This document shows positions 21,471 through 33,300 of a DNA stretch of 64,000 nt, piece after piece. The notes below the pieces were generated by a model. It ran no database searches. It was not told the origin of the DNA and saw nothing but the letters and a program-made list of their open reading frames with translations. A program made the translations under genes and the position numbers. The number at the start of each line of letters is the position of its first letter. The first letter of the stretch is position 1. The stretch comes from Protula sp. h YS-2021 (Eukaryota; Annelida; Polychaeta; Sabellida; Serpulidae): positions 40,335,502-40,399,501 of the forward strand of contig OX457031.1 in assembly GCA_949752745.1 (NCBI GenBank), read 5' to 3'.

Positions 21471-23745
21471 AAATTATATTTTTAAAATTTCATTTTGGTA
21501 TTAAATTATGACATGTTAAATATTGTTCCTTTAATTAGCATGATATCATAATTTTAACATATCCACAAACATAAAAAACAGCTTTGAAGTTAAAGTTTAT
21601 ACCCTAAGATTCCAACATTTCGAGATTGGTTGAGCCACAGAATCCACAGCAGCTGCGTAGGCACAAAGGTCAATGTAAAAAGCACAGGCAAAGATAGAGG
21701 GAAAAATTTTGACCTTTTTCTTTTACAATTACAAAAGTGTGTCAAAAGCTATATTTACAATAAAAGGGAAACTAAATTTTTAAGCTTGCAAAGATTTTAA
21801 CGTCTTCGTACAAACATATAGCCTTTACTATTTAAGTCAACTGTGAATCTGGACTCATGCTTAATTAATAGATTAGTGAAAATATGTAGAATACTACAAG
21901 CTGAGCCTACTTGAATTGCTACGTGCAACAAAATGAAAATATTTCAAAAGCCCTTTTATATTGTTTTAGATTCATTTTACGCTTTGCGCAGACTAACAAA
22001 ACTCTATAGGTCCATTTCAATTACAACATGATAGTGAAAGTAGTTAAATGATGAACTTCAAATTTCATTGTTACTGTACTTCCGCAAAATATGACTTTTT
22101 TTATGATTATTTTTTACGCTTCTATTGAACACAGAAAAGTAGATATGAAATTACGCATGTGCATGCTAAATATTTAAACTATTCACCAAAAAGTTAACAG
22201 TAAAAGATCTCAACAAAATATCGCGTGCAAGTAGGACTGGCATTGGACCAAGATTTTGGCACTTTAAATATTATAGAGGGATTGTTATTTTTGAAATTTG
22301 TAAACGCTTAATGTTATTTGGTAATTTATTTTAACCTGTATTATAACAAACATTGAAATTTTCAGATAATTTTTTTTTTGTGTACGTTTTATGTTTCTGT
22401 TCAAAACCTTTTCATCTTAACTATACAGAAAAATAATTCTTTGAAATTTCCCCGGGAATGTTGAAATAATAAAGCACATTTTCTATTATCCTAACTCTTT
22501 GCAATTGCTTAAACAAAGCCATTGTGTGAGTCAGATCAGTTAAAAAAAATTCCGGTGACAAATTGCAGAATTCGATGTTTAAATTTATGGTGTAGAAGTT
22601 TGAATTACGAAGTTAAAGCAGAATTTGAAAAAAAATAATAATTTTTGAGCATGAAATATTTTTCAGTTTAAAACTGATAAATGTTTATTTGTTAGCATGT
22701 ATTGATGATATAATGTTAGGCACTAAGTTTGTCTCTAATGCAATTTTTTCAACATTATTTTTTCAATATTATAAACGACAATGCGATGTTAATTTTGCTA
22801 AAGAAATTTTCAAATAGCATGCAGATTCATTAATATGACCAATATTGGTTTTGAAATACTATATTCATAACAAAAATAAAACTACAGCCAACCTATTTGT
22901 TGTTCATAGTAATTAAATACTTGTTTTATTACAACTCGTCCTTCTGAAAACACGAATCCTTTGTAAATAAACTGCAACTAATGATATCACGAACAATCAA
23001 CAGTTTAGTGTCAGTTCGATTAATGGTTGCATTCCATAACAGGTTAGTTTCATGAACTAGATTTGTGATAAGCACTAGTATGTGTATATTAATTAGATGC
23101 CTGGTATCAGAAAAACTATGACCCTCTTATTGATAATAATCACAACAACACAGTCACAGAGTATTCTGTTTCCCACCTCTTCCTCCTATCACTCAGTGAA
23201 CATTTACTGGTCATTGTGAGATAATATTTAGATATCTTTTGCACATTGTAAAGGTGTGATCAGCGTGGCCTATCAAGTACCGCACACACAAAGTGACCAG
23301 ATTGATATTTTATACCTCGGTTTGACCTTCTGCTTGTTTACCAGTCTTTACATGTTTGTATTGGTTCATCTATTTAAACAAGAAAATGAAATTGTTTGAT
23401 TTTTCTCACTTTGAAATATACATCATGTGGGTTACAGCATCATACATAACATGACATTACATTTTTGCATAACAATATAGATAAATGCAACAGAGACAAA
23501 CAAAATAGCGTCACACAATATAACCTAACGAATCGCTTTAACGTGCACAGGAGTATGTGTCGTGTGTCAGAGTAATTACAATTGAGTAAATTAAAGGCTG
23601 ACAGGATAGCTTAAGAGCAGCAACAATGCCCACCTTACATTGCAAACAAATAAAACTAGTTGGATACTGTAAACTGATATCGGAATAACGATATTGTGAT
23701 ATTGAATAGTGAAAAAAACATACATAATATCCTTTTTCAAAAGGG
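21471..23745. other. Long AT-rich stretch without recognisable genes
   Basis: More than 2 kb with no coding signal or repeat that I can name. It may be intergenic or intronic for the gene at 26582. Confidence 0.4.
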
Positions 23746-24358
23746 AATTCGAGATCCGGATTTTCCCACTTCACTTGAAAGACTACAGTGTTTATCTGCC
23801 TTCATTTTGAGGGAATGCTGCGTTTTGGTTGTTGAAGAAGCATCTCAAGCCTCCCTGAAAGACCATCGCCACACCAGCTGACCAGCTCAAGTTCTCGTTC
23901 AGGTAAAACAACACTTGTTCATTTTGTGACCTTGACGTGTGTTAACGTGATATGCACTGAAGAAGATGTCTTCATGTTAACACAATTACTTAATAGATAA
24001 GGCTGGTTATAGTGATTATTTTGGTATTCCAGCAACCCGTTTAGCTATATGTTGTATACACATTAACACGCCAAGAACGTTGACAACTGAATGCTCTTCG
24101 AGAAGATAAAAACTCAGTAAATACAGCTTTAGTACTGTATTTCAAGTAACTTACAACATTTACATTTTGGCACCAAAAGTGGGTTAAATAATCAGTCCTA
24201 CTGCGATTCTACTCACTTCTACGATATCTTCTATTTGAAAGCTTGCATGAAGTGTTATTTATTTTGTAACGGAACTGGTTCTTTGCTTTTATTGTTAGCC
24301 ATGAAAGTTAAATAATCTACTCCGTGTTTTTTATTCTTCACAATAATTACATTGATTA

Positions 24359-24360
<2 letters not shown>

Positions 24361-24435
<75 letters not shown>

Positions 24436-24453
24436 AGAGAGAGAGAGAGGGTG
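24361..24453. repeat. GA microsatellite
   Basis: (GA)n of about 90 bp with a G-run interruption near 24428-24436. Confidence 0.95.
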
Positions 24454-24459
24454 AGGGAG

Positions 24460-25300
24460 GGGAACCTGGAACTTGGACCCCAGTGTCATGTACACAAATG
24501 TAAATTGCAATTTTATCTTGAGCTTAAAATTGCAATCAGAAACCATTAGAAAAAGAATCCAGATCAAAATGTTTCTATCGGTTGCAAACTGCAATATCCC
24601 AAGAAGTGATAAATAAAATGACTTTTGACTACAAAAACATCTTTTATTCCTTTATATTACTTTATTCTCCGGTAATCACAACTAATCTAAACTGCGACGA
24701 ATTATATGAATCCACACCTTTGATCCTTTCATTGCATTGTTCCTTTCATTATTCTCCGGAAATCGAGTAAATTCGAAAAGGTGCCGAATGTTATTTGAGT
24801 GAATACTGAAGTGAATGTTTACTAATCCTTGAGTAAATTCCGTTTTGCATAAATGTGGAGAAAATATTATGCCCATCATTCAAATGGGGAGGGGGTGGCG
24901 GGGGGGCAAAATTTCCAACAAACCGTGAAAATCGTGGAGCCGATGAATACACTTTTCGTATTTACAGGGGTAGTCGTTACTAGCTTTTGTACTGGCAGAT
25001 ACAGTGTTTTGGTACTAGCAGTTACAGTGTCGCTTAGTGGTGCTGGTGTGCCAATGTTAGTTTGCTTGATGCTAGTATCAGTTTGCTTTTCGTTAAGTAA
25101 TAGTGCTTTGTATTGGTAAAAACAGTGCTTTTCGTAAAGTCATATTGCTTTATGGTGGTAAAATAGAGTTAACGTGCTTTTGGAACTGCAATAAAGTTGT
25201 ATCTTGTTTATTCGTTTGTGCGTTAGATAAAAAGTGATGTTATATGGTGGCCACATTTCTTGGCGGAGACATTGTGACCCTCCTTACATTCTTTGGAGAT
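24460..25300. other. Unannotated DNA
   Basis: A loosely repeated CAGTGTTTTGGTACTAGCAG-like motif near 24985-25150 is seen. No gene recognised. Confidence 0.4.
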
Positions 25301-25308
25301 ATTATGGC

Positions 25309-25401
25309 CGGTGAAACAGTATATCTTGCCCCCTGTATAGCTTCCCCCGGGGGCAAGCTAGCCTAGTCAGGGGGGGGGGGCAAGATAGCCTGTTACACCG
25401 G
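25309..25401. repeat. Fold-back of G-rich subrepeats with almost no loop
   Basis: CCGGTGAAACAGTATATCTT at the left is mirrored by AAGATAGCCTGTTACACCGG at the right, around the centre CTTCCCCCGGGGGCAAG. The arms contain repeats of GCTATCTTGCCCCC. The design matches the G-rich, repeat-built TIRs near 30.2 and 32.7 kb, but here the two ends abut. Confidence 0.65.
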
Positions 25402-25787
25402 AGACACTTTTGGCGGATACCTTATAAAAGATATCTGAGTTTAAACTGCCGATGACATTATTGTAAGCGCCGGTTGCAAGTTAGCATTCCTTTGCTGTAG
25501 ATTGCAATTAAAATTTGCTGTTTGAAAACACGTTTAATTCGAATTCTAAGGGCTTTTTTATCAACCAGTTAATCACAGTACATTAGGATAAACAGTTCGT
25601 TATGCTTGTGAACTTGTGTGTGTTCGTCTGTTATTTTTCAATTAAAGCAAATACACTATAGAAATGACCTAAATTTTTAATGGAATCAATTGAAAGATTC
25701 AAGAGTTCTTTTCAGTTACAACAAAGTTGTAACTTGTGTAATTGATGCCAATTTGATTTCTTATTTTGGCTGAGGTCATTCAGATTT

Positions 25788-26045
25788 TTGTATGACTGCA
25801 TATTTATATTTGTATGACTGCATGTTTATATTTGTATGGCTGCATGTTTATATTTGTATGACTTCATGTTTATATTTGCATGACTGCATGTTTATATTTG
25901 TATGAGTGAATGTTTATATTTGTATGACTGCATGTTTATATTTGTATGACTGCATGTTTATATTTGTATGGCTGCATGTTTATATTTGTATGACTGCATG
26001 TTTATATTTGTATGAGTGCATGTTTATATTTGTATGAGTGCATGT
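25788..26045. repeat. 22-bp minisatellite, about 11.7 copies
   Basis: The unit TGTATGACTGCATGTTTATATT repeats with few changes (GGCTG, GAGTG, ACTTC variants). Confidence 0.92.
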
Positions 26046-26494
26046 GTTTTTCTTTAATTACAATGTTAGTAGTATATTATTTTCCGATGGCCATGATAGC
26101 GTAATTTTAATCAGTTTGCAACCATATTATAAACTGATGCGACATGATATTATTTTATCTATTTAAAGTTTTTAATTTATTTTTATTGTAATGAGCTAGC
26201 TTTTGTTTTCTAAACAATAATAAGTCATGTAATTGAAATTTTTCATAAAGAGCATTGTCATTCAAGTTGTAAAGTATCTCTAGATAAAATCTGCAAGATC
26301 TTAATTTTCCGCTGCCATGTGTTAGTTCTGCTTCTCGGTAGCGAAACTGGTAAACGATCATCCGCCCCGTTCGGATCATCAGCCCCCACCTCTCTCCACC
26401 CTCTGAGTGTCAATTAATTTTTCTTTAGCTAATTTCAAATGTTTGTCCTGTGATTTCAATTTTTATCTGTATAGATTCGAGTTATTTGTCCTGA
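26046..26494. other. Probable intron sequence before the membrane-protein exon
   Basis: No coding signal. It ends in a pyrimidine tract and AG at 26518-26519. Confidence 0.35.
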
Positions 26495-26502
26495 ATGATT
26501 TA

Positions 26503-26519
26503 TTTTTCTTTTTTTTCAG
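26503..26519 (+). promoter_or_regulatory. Predicted 3' splice site
   Basis: A run of 15 pyrimidines ending CAG directly before the membrane-protein exon. Confidence 0.5.
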
Positions 26520-26581
26520 ATTTTATCTTCTTTTGTGTAACTAACGTTGTTCTGTGGAGGGAACAGCGTACGACTTCCATC

Positions 26582-27175
26582 ATGACGCTACCGGCTATTG
26601 GCGTGATCGCTATAACATTTGCCTGCATATTTTTGGTGGCCGCTCTTGCCTTTCTTATCATTTGTATCAACGATGATTTGCGATATCGACTCCGTGAAAC
26701 CCTGGCATCCTATAGGAGTCCCACGAAGCAAGGAACCATTGGAAAAACCTCTACAAGCCAAGTGCATAATAACCTGTATGGCGCGGGTCCACCAAAGGTA
26801 GGGTCCTCGGCTTTCAGGCACTCACAAGCACCCGTGATAGATCCAGAAGCCTATGAGAGATCGCAACAGCAGGCCAGAAATTCCTCGCTTTCCTCATCCA
26901 CGCATGCGGCTACTGTGAGTCATATCAGCGTACCGTATGCGTCATATGAGTACCATCCACCAGACTCATCCCTCAGTCAGCCATGCCCTTCAGTTAATCA
27001 GCCAAATCTGTCGGCTTCTTCAGATAAAGAGTACCAACCGAAGGGGATATTGCGCAATTCAGCAACTTCCGGTTACTATTCTGGATCGCCAAATGCGAGT
27101 GCGATCGATGATAAAAGAAACAGCAAAGCTGTCCGGCATGAAAACCTAGAGCATCACGTTCAAATACACACTTGA
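26582..27175 (+). CDS. Small single-pass membrane protein, probable last exon
   Basis: The ATG at 26582 opens 197 residues. Residues 4-28 are strongly hydrophobic (AIGVIAITFACIFLVAALAFLI), followed by charged CINDDLRYRLRE and a long Ser/Gln/Pro/Tyr-rich tail of about 160 residues that is probably disordered. This gives a single-pass protein with a cytoplasmic tail, with YEYHPP and SGYYSGS as possible phosphorylation sites. A strong 3' splice site (TTTTTCTTTTTTTTCAG) ends at 26519, 62 bases before the ATG, so an upstream exon, perhaps non-coding, is likely; the frame is also open upstream of the ATG to 26495. AATAAA lies at 27623. I do not recognise the family. Confidence 0.6.
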   Translation: MTLPAIGVIAITFACIFLVAALAFLIICINDDLRYRLRETLASYRSPTKQGTIGKTSTSQVHNNLYGAGPPKVGSSAFRHSQAPVIDPEAYERSQQQARNSSLSSSTHAATVSHISVPYASYEYHPPDSSLSQPCPSVNQPNLSASSDKEYQPKGILRNSATSGYYSGSPNASAIDDKRNSKAVRHENLEHHVQIHT

Positions 27176-27449
27176 CAAATTCCTTAAAAACACACTGTAA
27201 CTTAACTGTTTGTGCTTAATGATCACAGTGAAATTTCTTCATCAACACCGTCTGGTGTCCATTTACTGCCCAATTATGTGTAGTTTTTTTTGGAGATGAA
27301 GGCAATTTGAATATATGAGAGAAGTCTCAGGATATGACCGCACGCCCTACAAACGCGTGTAGTGGTTCGAATTTCACACTACAACTATTCAAGCACTATA
27401 TTTCTTCAGCATTTTACTGGCAGCTTTACTAGACAGGTTGACTGCATCC

Positions 27450-27487
27450 TCAAGTTGAATTTCGCTAGAGAGCGAAATCGGTCTTGT
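27450..27487 (-). mobile_element. Solo 5' hairpin of a Helentron-like element
   Basis: On the minus strand the sequence reads AGACCGATTTCGCTCTCTAG CGAAATTCAACTTG, the same start and stem (TTTCGC / GCGAAA) as the elements at 4285 and 17623. No matching 3' end is seen. Confidence 0.4.
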
Positions 27488-27622
27488 TTGCTATATACGA
27501 TTGCAATAGTGCGCAATCGAGTTGCTCTTGGACTCATAAATGTGCAGTCTTATTAAAAGAAATGCTTTTTGTTTATAGTTCGGAATATATTTATAATCTA
27601 TCTGTATATATTTATAGTTCAG

Positions 27623-27639
27623 AATAAACACCAATAAAC
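27623..27639 (+). promoter_or_regulatory. Two poly(A) signals
   Basis: AATAAA at 27623-27628 and 27633-27638, about 450 bases after the stop of the membrane-protein gene. Confidence 0.4.
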
Positions 27640-28264
27640 ATGTTATACTTGATACTTTTTATTTATCAACGTTCATGGCCGACGCCAATTATTTTTTATA
27701 CATGGCAGTTTTCCACCTGCACCTTAAGTTACAGGTTATATTTTACAGCCCAAGTGGTACTTTTTGGAAATTTGTATTGCATTTAAGACTGTTTTACTTG
27801 ACATAGAGCTCTCAAATTTTTAAGAATGTAGGTATTATGTAAAGACGAACAAAGATTTTACTAAAGTATTCTTGCGGGGCATTATCATACGCTCTGTTGG
27901 CCCTTTTCTCGATCTGGTATTTTGATTTAAGAAGTAGTTCTAAAAGCCATTGTTTATCAATGGACAGAAATGACATTGGTTTAGTAGTCAGCACGTACAT
28001 TCGTCACCTTCAGTTATTTTGTTTTGGTTTTGGATAACCCCACCCCCTTCCAGCCCAACCCTCCCCCAACCCCTAAAGGCAACCTCGTACAACATAATAC
28101 TGCAAGCAATCCCTAGTACTGAGGTGGCGATATAGAATCTGCCCCATAACTGCAGCGCACGTCCACTTGTTTGAGTATGCAATCATTTCTTCGGTATCTC
28201 TCACAGGACGATTGAGCCCAAAGACAAAGAATGAGCTAAAATAAATAAATGAATAATGGGGTAA
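27640..28264. other. Unannotated DNA
   Basis: Nothing recognised besides a C-rich patch near 28037-28075. Confidence 0.4.
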
Positions 28265-28599
28265 CATGTCAGAAGGACTACGCTTCAAAAGGACTACACT
28301 GCAGAATTTCTACACAGAAAAACCACCCACTGCAAAATGACTACACTGCATAATGTCTACATGGGGGGAAAAACTTTGAAAATGAACTTGCAAAAGACCA
28401 CACTGCATAATGTCTAAACAGGGGAAAAGACTCAGTAGATGTTCTGCTCTTTTTTTCTCGTTCTTTTTCCAAGCTGTTTCCTGTTGATAGTTCTGAGTAA
28501 ATATAAAACATTGTGATCTTCCCTTTAATCTTTTGTTTCCTGTCGTATAACATTGGGTTTGATCTAGGAGTGGCACAGTTTGGAAAAGCGCATCGTACG

Positions 28600-29700
28600 T
28601 CTAAAGCGCGATTACAACGAAGGCCGCAAGGATATTGGTAACATTCTACTACGCCTACAGTTCACAACGCCTGCGGTCATCAGCAGATTTTTATTGATGT
28701 ATTCAATTATCAATTGAAGTTTTGTGACTGATGTTGTGATTAATTTTGATTGATTTTATATAACAGATTTTGATTGCAATTTTCATCGCGCTTGATAGCC
28801 AGGAGATTACCAAGGTTAACAGCCGGAGATGGTGATTAATTTTAAATTGGTCTCGAATGTAATTTTCAAACGTTAGCCAGATTTGGGTTTAGTTTGGTTG
28901 AGAATTAGATTGAAATAAAAATAACATTTCCTATTTTATTGAACAAAATCTGTAATATACATATCTGCTCAAATTAAAACTAGAAGCTCATTCCGCTAGC
29001 GAAATGTTAAACACTTGACAAAAATGAAAACGCAAAAATACTTCCTTCAATGGGTTATTTCTTGAATAATATATTGCAAACAACACAGCTTGAATACGTC
29101 TTATAAGCCGAGTAGTGTTTGGTTGTTGTTGACTTGAAGTTTTATTGACTGATCAGGCATACGCCTTGCTATCTATTTACGCAGTGAGAGCTCGCACAAA
29201 GCTCACTGAGCAAATGTGTATTCTTTGCTGTCGTTAAATGCTAAGCATTTATTTGCAAAAAATACACTCTTTTCACATGGCGTTTTAACAAAGAAAACGA
29301 AATCAAAGACGAAAATGAAAAGTGACATGCACATGTTCAGATCAAGCTCTTCATAAGTCCCAAGTTTCATGGTCGTAGGGTCCATAGTGTCAGAGAAGAA
29401 AAAGACACAAAAAATTGGGAAAAGTGTCAAGAAAAAAAAGGACGAATTTTGCTCGCACAAATTCATATAACCCTTGCAAGCCAAAGGCTTGTCAAGTGTT
29501 AAATAGCTACTGTATTCTACACTACTTTCTGCAATATTCTAATTACTTCTGTTACTAAAATCCAGATACATTGCCCTGTTCTAGTTTCGCTAAACAAGCT
29601 AGAGCTGGTTAATAATATTCGGCCGTGATGGACCGTAGGCGTTGTGGTCCGTAGGCGTAGTAGACCGTAGGCGTAGTGGTATGTAATCTTGGAGATTACT
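28600..29700. mobile_element. Element B with CTACGCCTACGG subrepeat TIRs, inside A
   Basis: Left: CTACTACGCCTACAGTTCAC then AACGCCTGCGGTCATCA (28646-28684). Right (29621-29690): four inverted copies of CCGTAGGCGTWGT. A GATTACA-like block flanks both (28607 and 29689). The interior has a complete hairpin-ended element at 28978-29505. Ends are approximate. Confidence 0.55.
28978..29505 (+). mobile_element. Hairpin-ended (Helentron-like) element, short form, copy 1
   Basis: 5' AACTAGAAGC with stem around TTCCGCTAGCGAA, then AACACTTGACAA. 3' CTTGCAAGCCAAAGGCTTG then TCAAGTGTTAA. ACACTTGACAA pairs with TTGTCAAGTGT. It is nearly identical in length and sequence to 63075-63598. There is no coding capacity and no tandem-repeat core. 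Confidence 0.75.
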
Positions 29701-30727
29701 GGCGTGCAATGGTTCACGTGCTTATGAAGTATGCTTGAATAGCGAATTGAAACTGGATTAAAAGCAAAAACCTGAAAAAATAATAAAACAGGGTGTGATC
29801 ATTGAGTTGCTTTGAGTGTATACATTGAATCCGCGACATCCCGCATCTGGACATCTCGCATCCGACAACTCGCATCTGGACATCCCGCATCTGGACATCT
29901 CGCATCCAAATGAAAAAGTGGGCATCTCGCATCGGTGATTTTTTGCCTGATTTGTCATTGTGTTTTGGCGGTGGGGGGGGGGGGGGGTCCTGCCTTAGAT
30001 TATACTTTTACGTATTATTACAACTATTATTATTACGTTTTATTACCTCTTCAGGACAAGGGTCATGATTGTGCTCATTTGCCAACTGCGGGTCCAACAT
30101 ATGCCCCTGAAGTTGTCAGAGAGCCTTAACAGTTAGTCTGGCGACGAACGCATCTCCAGTAAATTCGCTCAGACTTGTTCGTTTTGTTGTTCGTAAAACA
30201 ATCGAGACAAAGCAGTAAACGGTAATCTGCCCCCCCCCCCCTCGGTAATGTGCTCTCCGACAATCTGCCCCCCCCGGTAATCTGCCCCCCTCAAATTTTC
30301 AATACTAGGTAATCTGCCCCCCCCCCCTCCTCTCATGCATTGGTTATGTGTATGCGTGCGTTTCTTTTTTATTTTTAGGATTAACATCTTAAGATTTGAA
30401 AGCGATTCATGTGTAATCGGGATCAACTTAGTATTTAATATATACAGGTGGCTTTCGTTATTAATTGCAATTATTTTAACCATATTTATTTGTTTTCTGT
30501 TCAAGGCACAACATAGTTCAATGTCGCTAAATGCATATACTAAATCGTAAGCAGTTTTAATCATTACTAAAATCACCAAATAACGTTTTCATCACAATAG
30601 ATTACTAAAACCACTAAAACCACTAAAACGGTTCATATCATCATATCAGATGATTAAATGCACTAATTTCTGGCACGAAAATCACTAAAATAAACACTTA
30701 TACTTCCAGTCACTAACACATATCCAT

Positions 30728-32154
30728 TATTGAAGTCTGACATTTCTTCCTAGGCCTCGGAGAACTTCGTGGACTTCTTTCTCTCCACTGGCACGTTGGT
30801 TGCATAGGAACTTCAGTCGTCGTTGCATGTCTACAGTGGTTTGCAGTTTACGGTGTTTCGCGGGAGGTTCGCCAGTCCATGGAGACTAGGGCAGCGTCCT
30901 GTTGGATGCACTCGATTGCGTACCAGAGCGATGGATTGTCATGGCCTACCATCCGCCGGAAGCCGTTGTTCCAACCCTCGCAGAAGTTGTTGGTCCTACT
31001 TTCGTCGCGAAGGGTGGGCAGATGCTGGTTCCATGAGGCTGGCTCATATCGCGGTGGGATGCGTCGAACTCGCATTTCTGGTGGAGGATCATCAGGGTTT
31101 TCGGCTGGGTGCTGGATCAGACGGTAGGCACCATTTACATAGTTGTGGTCAAAGTACTCCAGTAGGGCCTGCGCTTCTGGTGGGCACTCGTCTTTAAGGT
31201 ACTCTAGTCCAGCGGGGACATCGTCCGTGGGGAGGAAGGCCAGGGCATCAATCATACAGGCGAAGCGCTTGAAGTCTTCATCTTCCTTGTACCTGTTCAC
31301 TAGGCCTAGCTCTTGGATCTTGCGCCATGTTGCCTGGCAGAGATGGTAGAAGCAGCGCTGAATTCGCACTTGGCGGCCTAGTTTCTCGTGGATTGCGTTA
31401 GATATGGCTTGTTCGAAGTCCACCAGCACACTTGCAGGGTCAGGGTGGTATCCGCGGGTAGTGCAGGCTGCATCTAGGGCCTCTAGGAATTCTTCGTACA
31501 CTGCCTGAGATCGGCCTGGGAGGTATCCATAGACGGCTGTGATGGCCCCATCACCCAGTGGCACTCGAATTATGTACATCTGGTCGAACTGGCGCGGGCA
31601 GACAGAAAATGTCCCATCCATAAACCGCGTTCTTCAGTGGCGAAAATCAACATTCTTTGAGCTTTCTCGTTGTCATATATTAAGAATGGTCTTGGGTCCT
31701 GGTCCCCGGTGGTCTTGAGCGAATCGGGTAGTTCAATATTTCGACCAGATGCAGGTTCATTCGGTACAGCACCTCGTTTGAAACGGCGGATGTTGCGATG
31801 AATTAGCTCTCGGTTGGGCATTTCCCCACGGATGTCTTCAGGCACATCGCGAAGGGCCTGGCTCAGGATGGTGGATGTCTTCTCGCGGCTTCCTGATGCA
31901 CGGTCTCTTATGGCCTGGAGGGTCTTCTGCACCGCCACGTCTACACGATCGTGCGAATGTTCCACCTCCTTCTTGACCTCGGTGTTGCGAAGATCGGTAA
32001 TCAGTGCTCCTTTACAGTCGTATGCACGGCGTTGCGAACACTCCCATCGGGTAGTTGTACGTTTACTGTTCTTTTTGGTATAGGTGTATCCATTGTAGCA
32101 TAGTTTTACTCCGCCTCTAATATTCTGTACGATTTCCATAGTGGCTACTTGCAA
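30728..32154 (-). pseudogene. FLYWCH zinc-finger MULE transposase, frameshifted
   Basis: The first frame (32154 to about 31625) has an N-terminal FLYWCH-type zinc finger: YTYTKKNSKRTTTRWECSQR, Cys at ECSQRRAYDCKGA, and HSHDR. The second frame (31621-30848) starts MDGTFSVCP and has the MULE DDE domain: VDFEQA, CFYHLCQATWRKIQ and TNNFCEGWNN with the late acidic residue. The first Asp is in MDGTF. The two frames overlap near 31622-31630 and need a shift to join. A second shift near 30850-30858 moves the last 40 residues (LKFLCNQRASGE to LGRNVRLQ, stop at 30728-30730) to another frame. With two breaks the protein is probably dead, unless sequencing errors are to blame. Confidence 0.82.
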
Positions 32155-32543
32155 TGAAGTATGAATGATTTCCAGTAGAAATTCCGCGGTTTATATACAA
32201 AAACCTAATTGCAATCAACATAATTACAAATTCACAAAGCCTATAGATCATGCACTACAATGGAGGTTGCAACGAAACATGCTCCATTGAAGATGTGGTT
32301 GGTTAATTGCAATTAATTCGAACTGCAATTCAGAAGTTTAGTACTTTGACATACAGGTATAATTAAGATAAAATCCATTACAGGCAGTTGCTTTTGAATA
32401 TGTAATCTGGCTAATACTTGTTAGAAAATCAAAAGTGTTTGATTACCATAGTTCTAAGAAAGATGCAAGAGCATCAAAAGTGCTTTTAAGTTCTCTTTTA
32501 ATATAAAGAACAGTAAAACACACACATACACACAATAACACAC

Positions 32544-32617
32544 ACACACACCCATATATGTATAATATATATAATATATATATATATAATATATATATTA
32601 TATATATATATATAATA
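32544..32617. repeat. TA-rich microsatellite inside the MULE
   Basis: CA repeats at about 32520-32550 followed by irregular (TA)n to 32617, directly internal to the right TIR. Confidence 0.85.
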
Positions 32618-32859
32618 TGAGGAGGGGGGCAGATTACCTAGTATTGAAAATTTGAGGAGGGCAGATTGCCGGGGGCAGATTGTCGGGGGGGGGGCAGATT
32701 ACCGGGGGCAGATCACCGGGGGGGGGGGCAGATTACCTACATTCAGACAAAGCTTATGTTTGCCCCGAATACTTTCGATGAATTCCATTGTAATTTTACC
32801 ACTCAATAGCGAAACCCATGATTTTGGACTTCAATATCTTCTCTTTATATACCCTACTT

Positions 32860-33300
32860 TAAGGGATGTGGATTCGTGACTACATCTTACCCGCCGAATT
32901 TTCGAACCTGTGCAGGTTTCCCTTCCAAACCGTGAATCAAAGATAAATTTTTAAAAATTGAATAGATCAGTGGGATTAGTGGATGTGGATTCATTCTTAA
33001 TACTGATCCGCCGCAGGTTCATTAAATCCTTCATGCTTTTAAGTGCCTCTTTCGGGGGATTAGCATATGTGGATTCGCGCTGCACCAAACGTTGAACTAC
33101 TCACTATGGCATTCACTGAGTACTAATGTGAGTCTAACTCTTGAATTACTCCGTAAACTGAACTGAGTTTTTTCAGTTGATTTACTCAAACAACTTGCGT
33201 TTTGGAAACCCCTGTTAATATCGTCAAGCACAAAATCTCAGCTTATAATTTATTTTTACTCAAATAACTTACGTTTTTGAAACCCCTGTAATTTATTTTC
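32860..33300. repeat. Diverged direct repeats inside element C
   Basis: GGATGTGGATTC recurs near 32865, 32981 and 33068. ACTCAAAYAACTTRCGTTTT with GAAACCCCTGT recurs at 33184 and 33256, 72 bp apart. No function suggested. Confidence 0.5.

Larger units (their letters stand above)
30205..32753 (-). mobile_element. MULE transposon (element D) with G-rich subrepeat TIRs and 9-bp target duplication
   Basis: AGACAAAGC occurs at 30205-30213 and 32745-32753, each 7 bp outside the first GGTAATCTG. The TIRs (about 30221-30335 and 32620-32737) are each built of four or five copies of GGTAATCTGCCCCC with variable C-runs, and share the segment CTCAAATTTTCAATACTAGG. A Mutator-like transposase pseudogene lies between them. 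Nine-base duplications are usual for MULEs. Confidence 0.8.

Noticed and set aside
24853..25119. 88-codon frame with hydrophobic segments
   Set aside because: The hydrophobicity comes from a loosely repeated GTACTAGCAGTTACAGTG-like DNA motif; no family match.
27331..27395. GTGGTTCGAATTTCAC, like a tRNA B box
   Set aside because: The arms do not form a proper T stem and no acceptor or anticodon stem could be drawn, so it is not called a tRNA or SINE.
30601..30690. ACTAAAACC tandem stretch as a CRISPR-like array
   Set aside because: Short simple repeats without spacers, in a eukaryotic transposon; not a CRISPR.
30823..31349. Plus-strand open frames of 68-124 codons
   Set aside because: They are shadows of the minus-strand MULE transposase.
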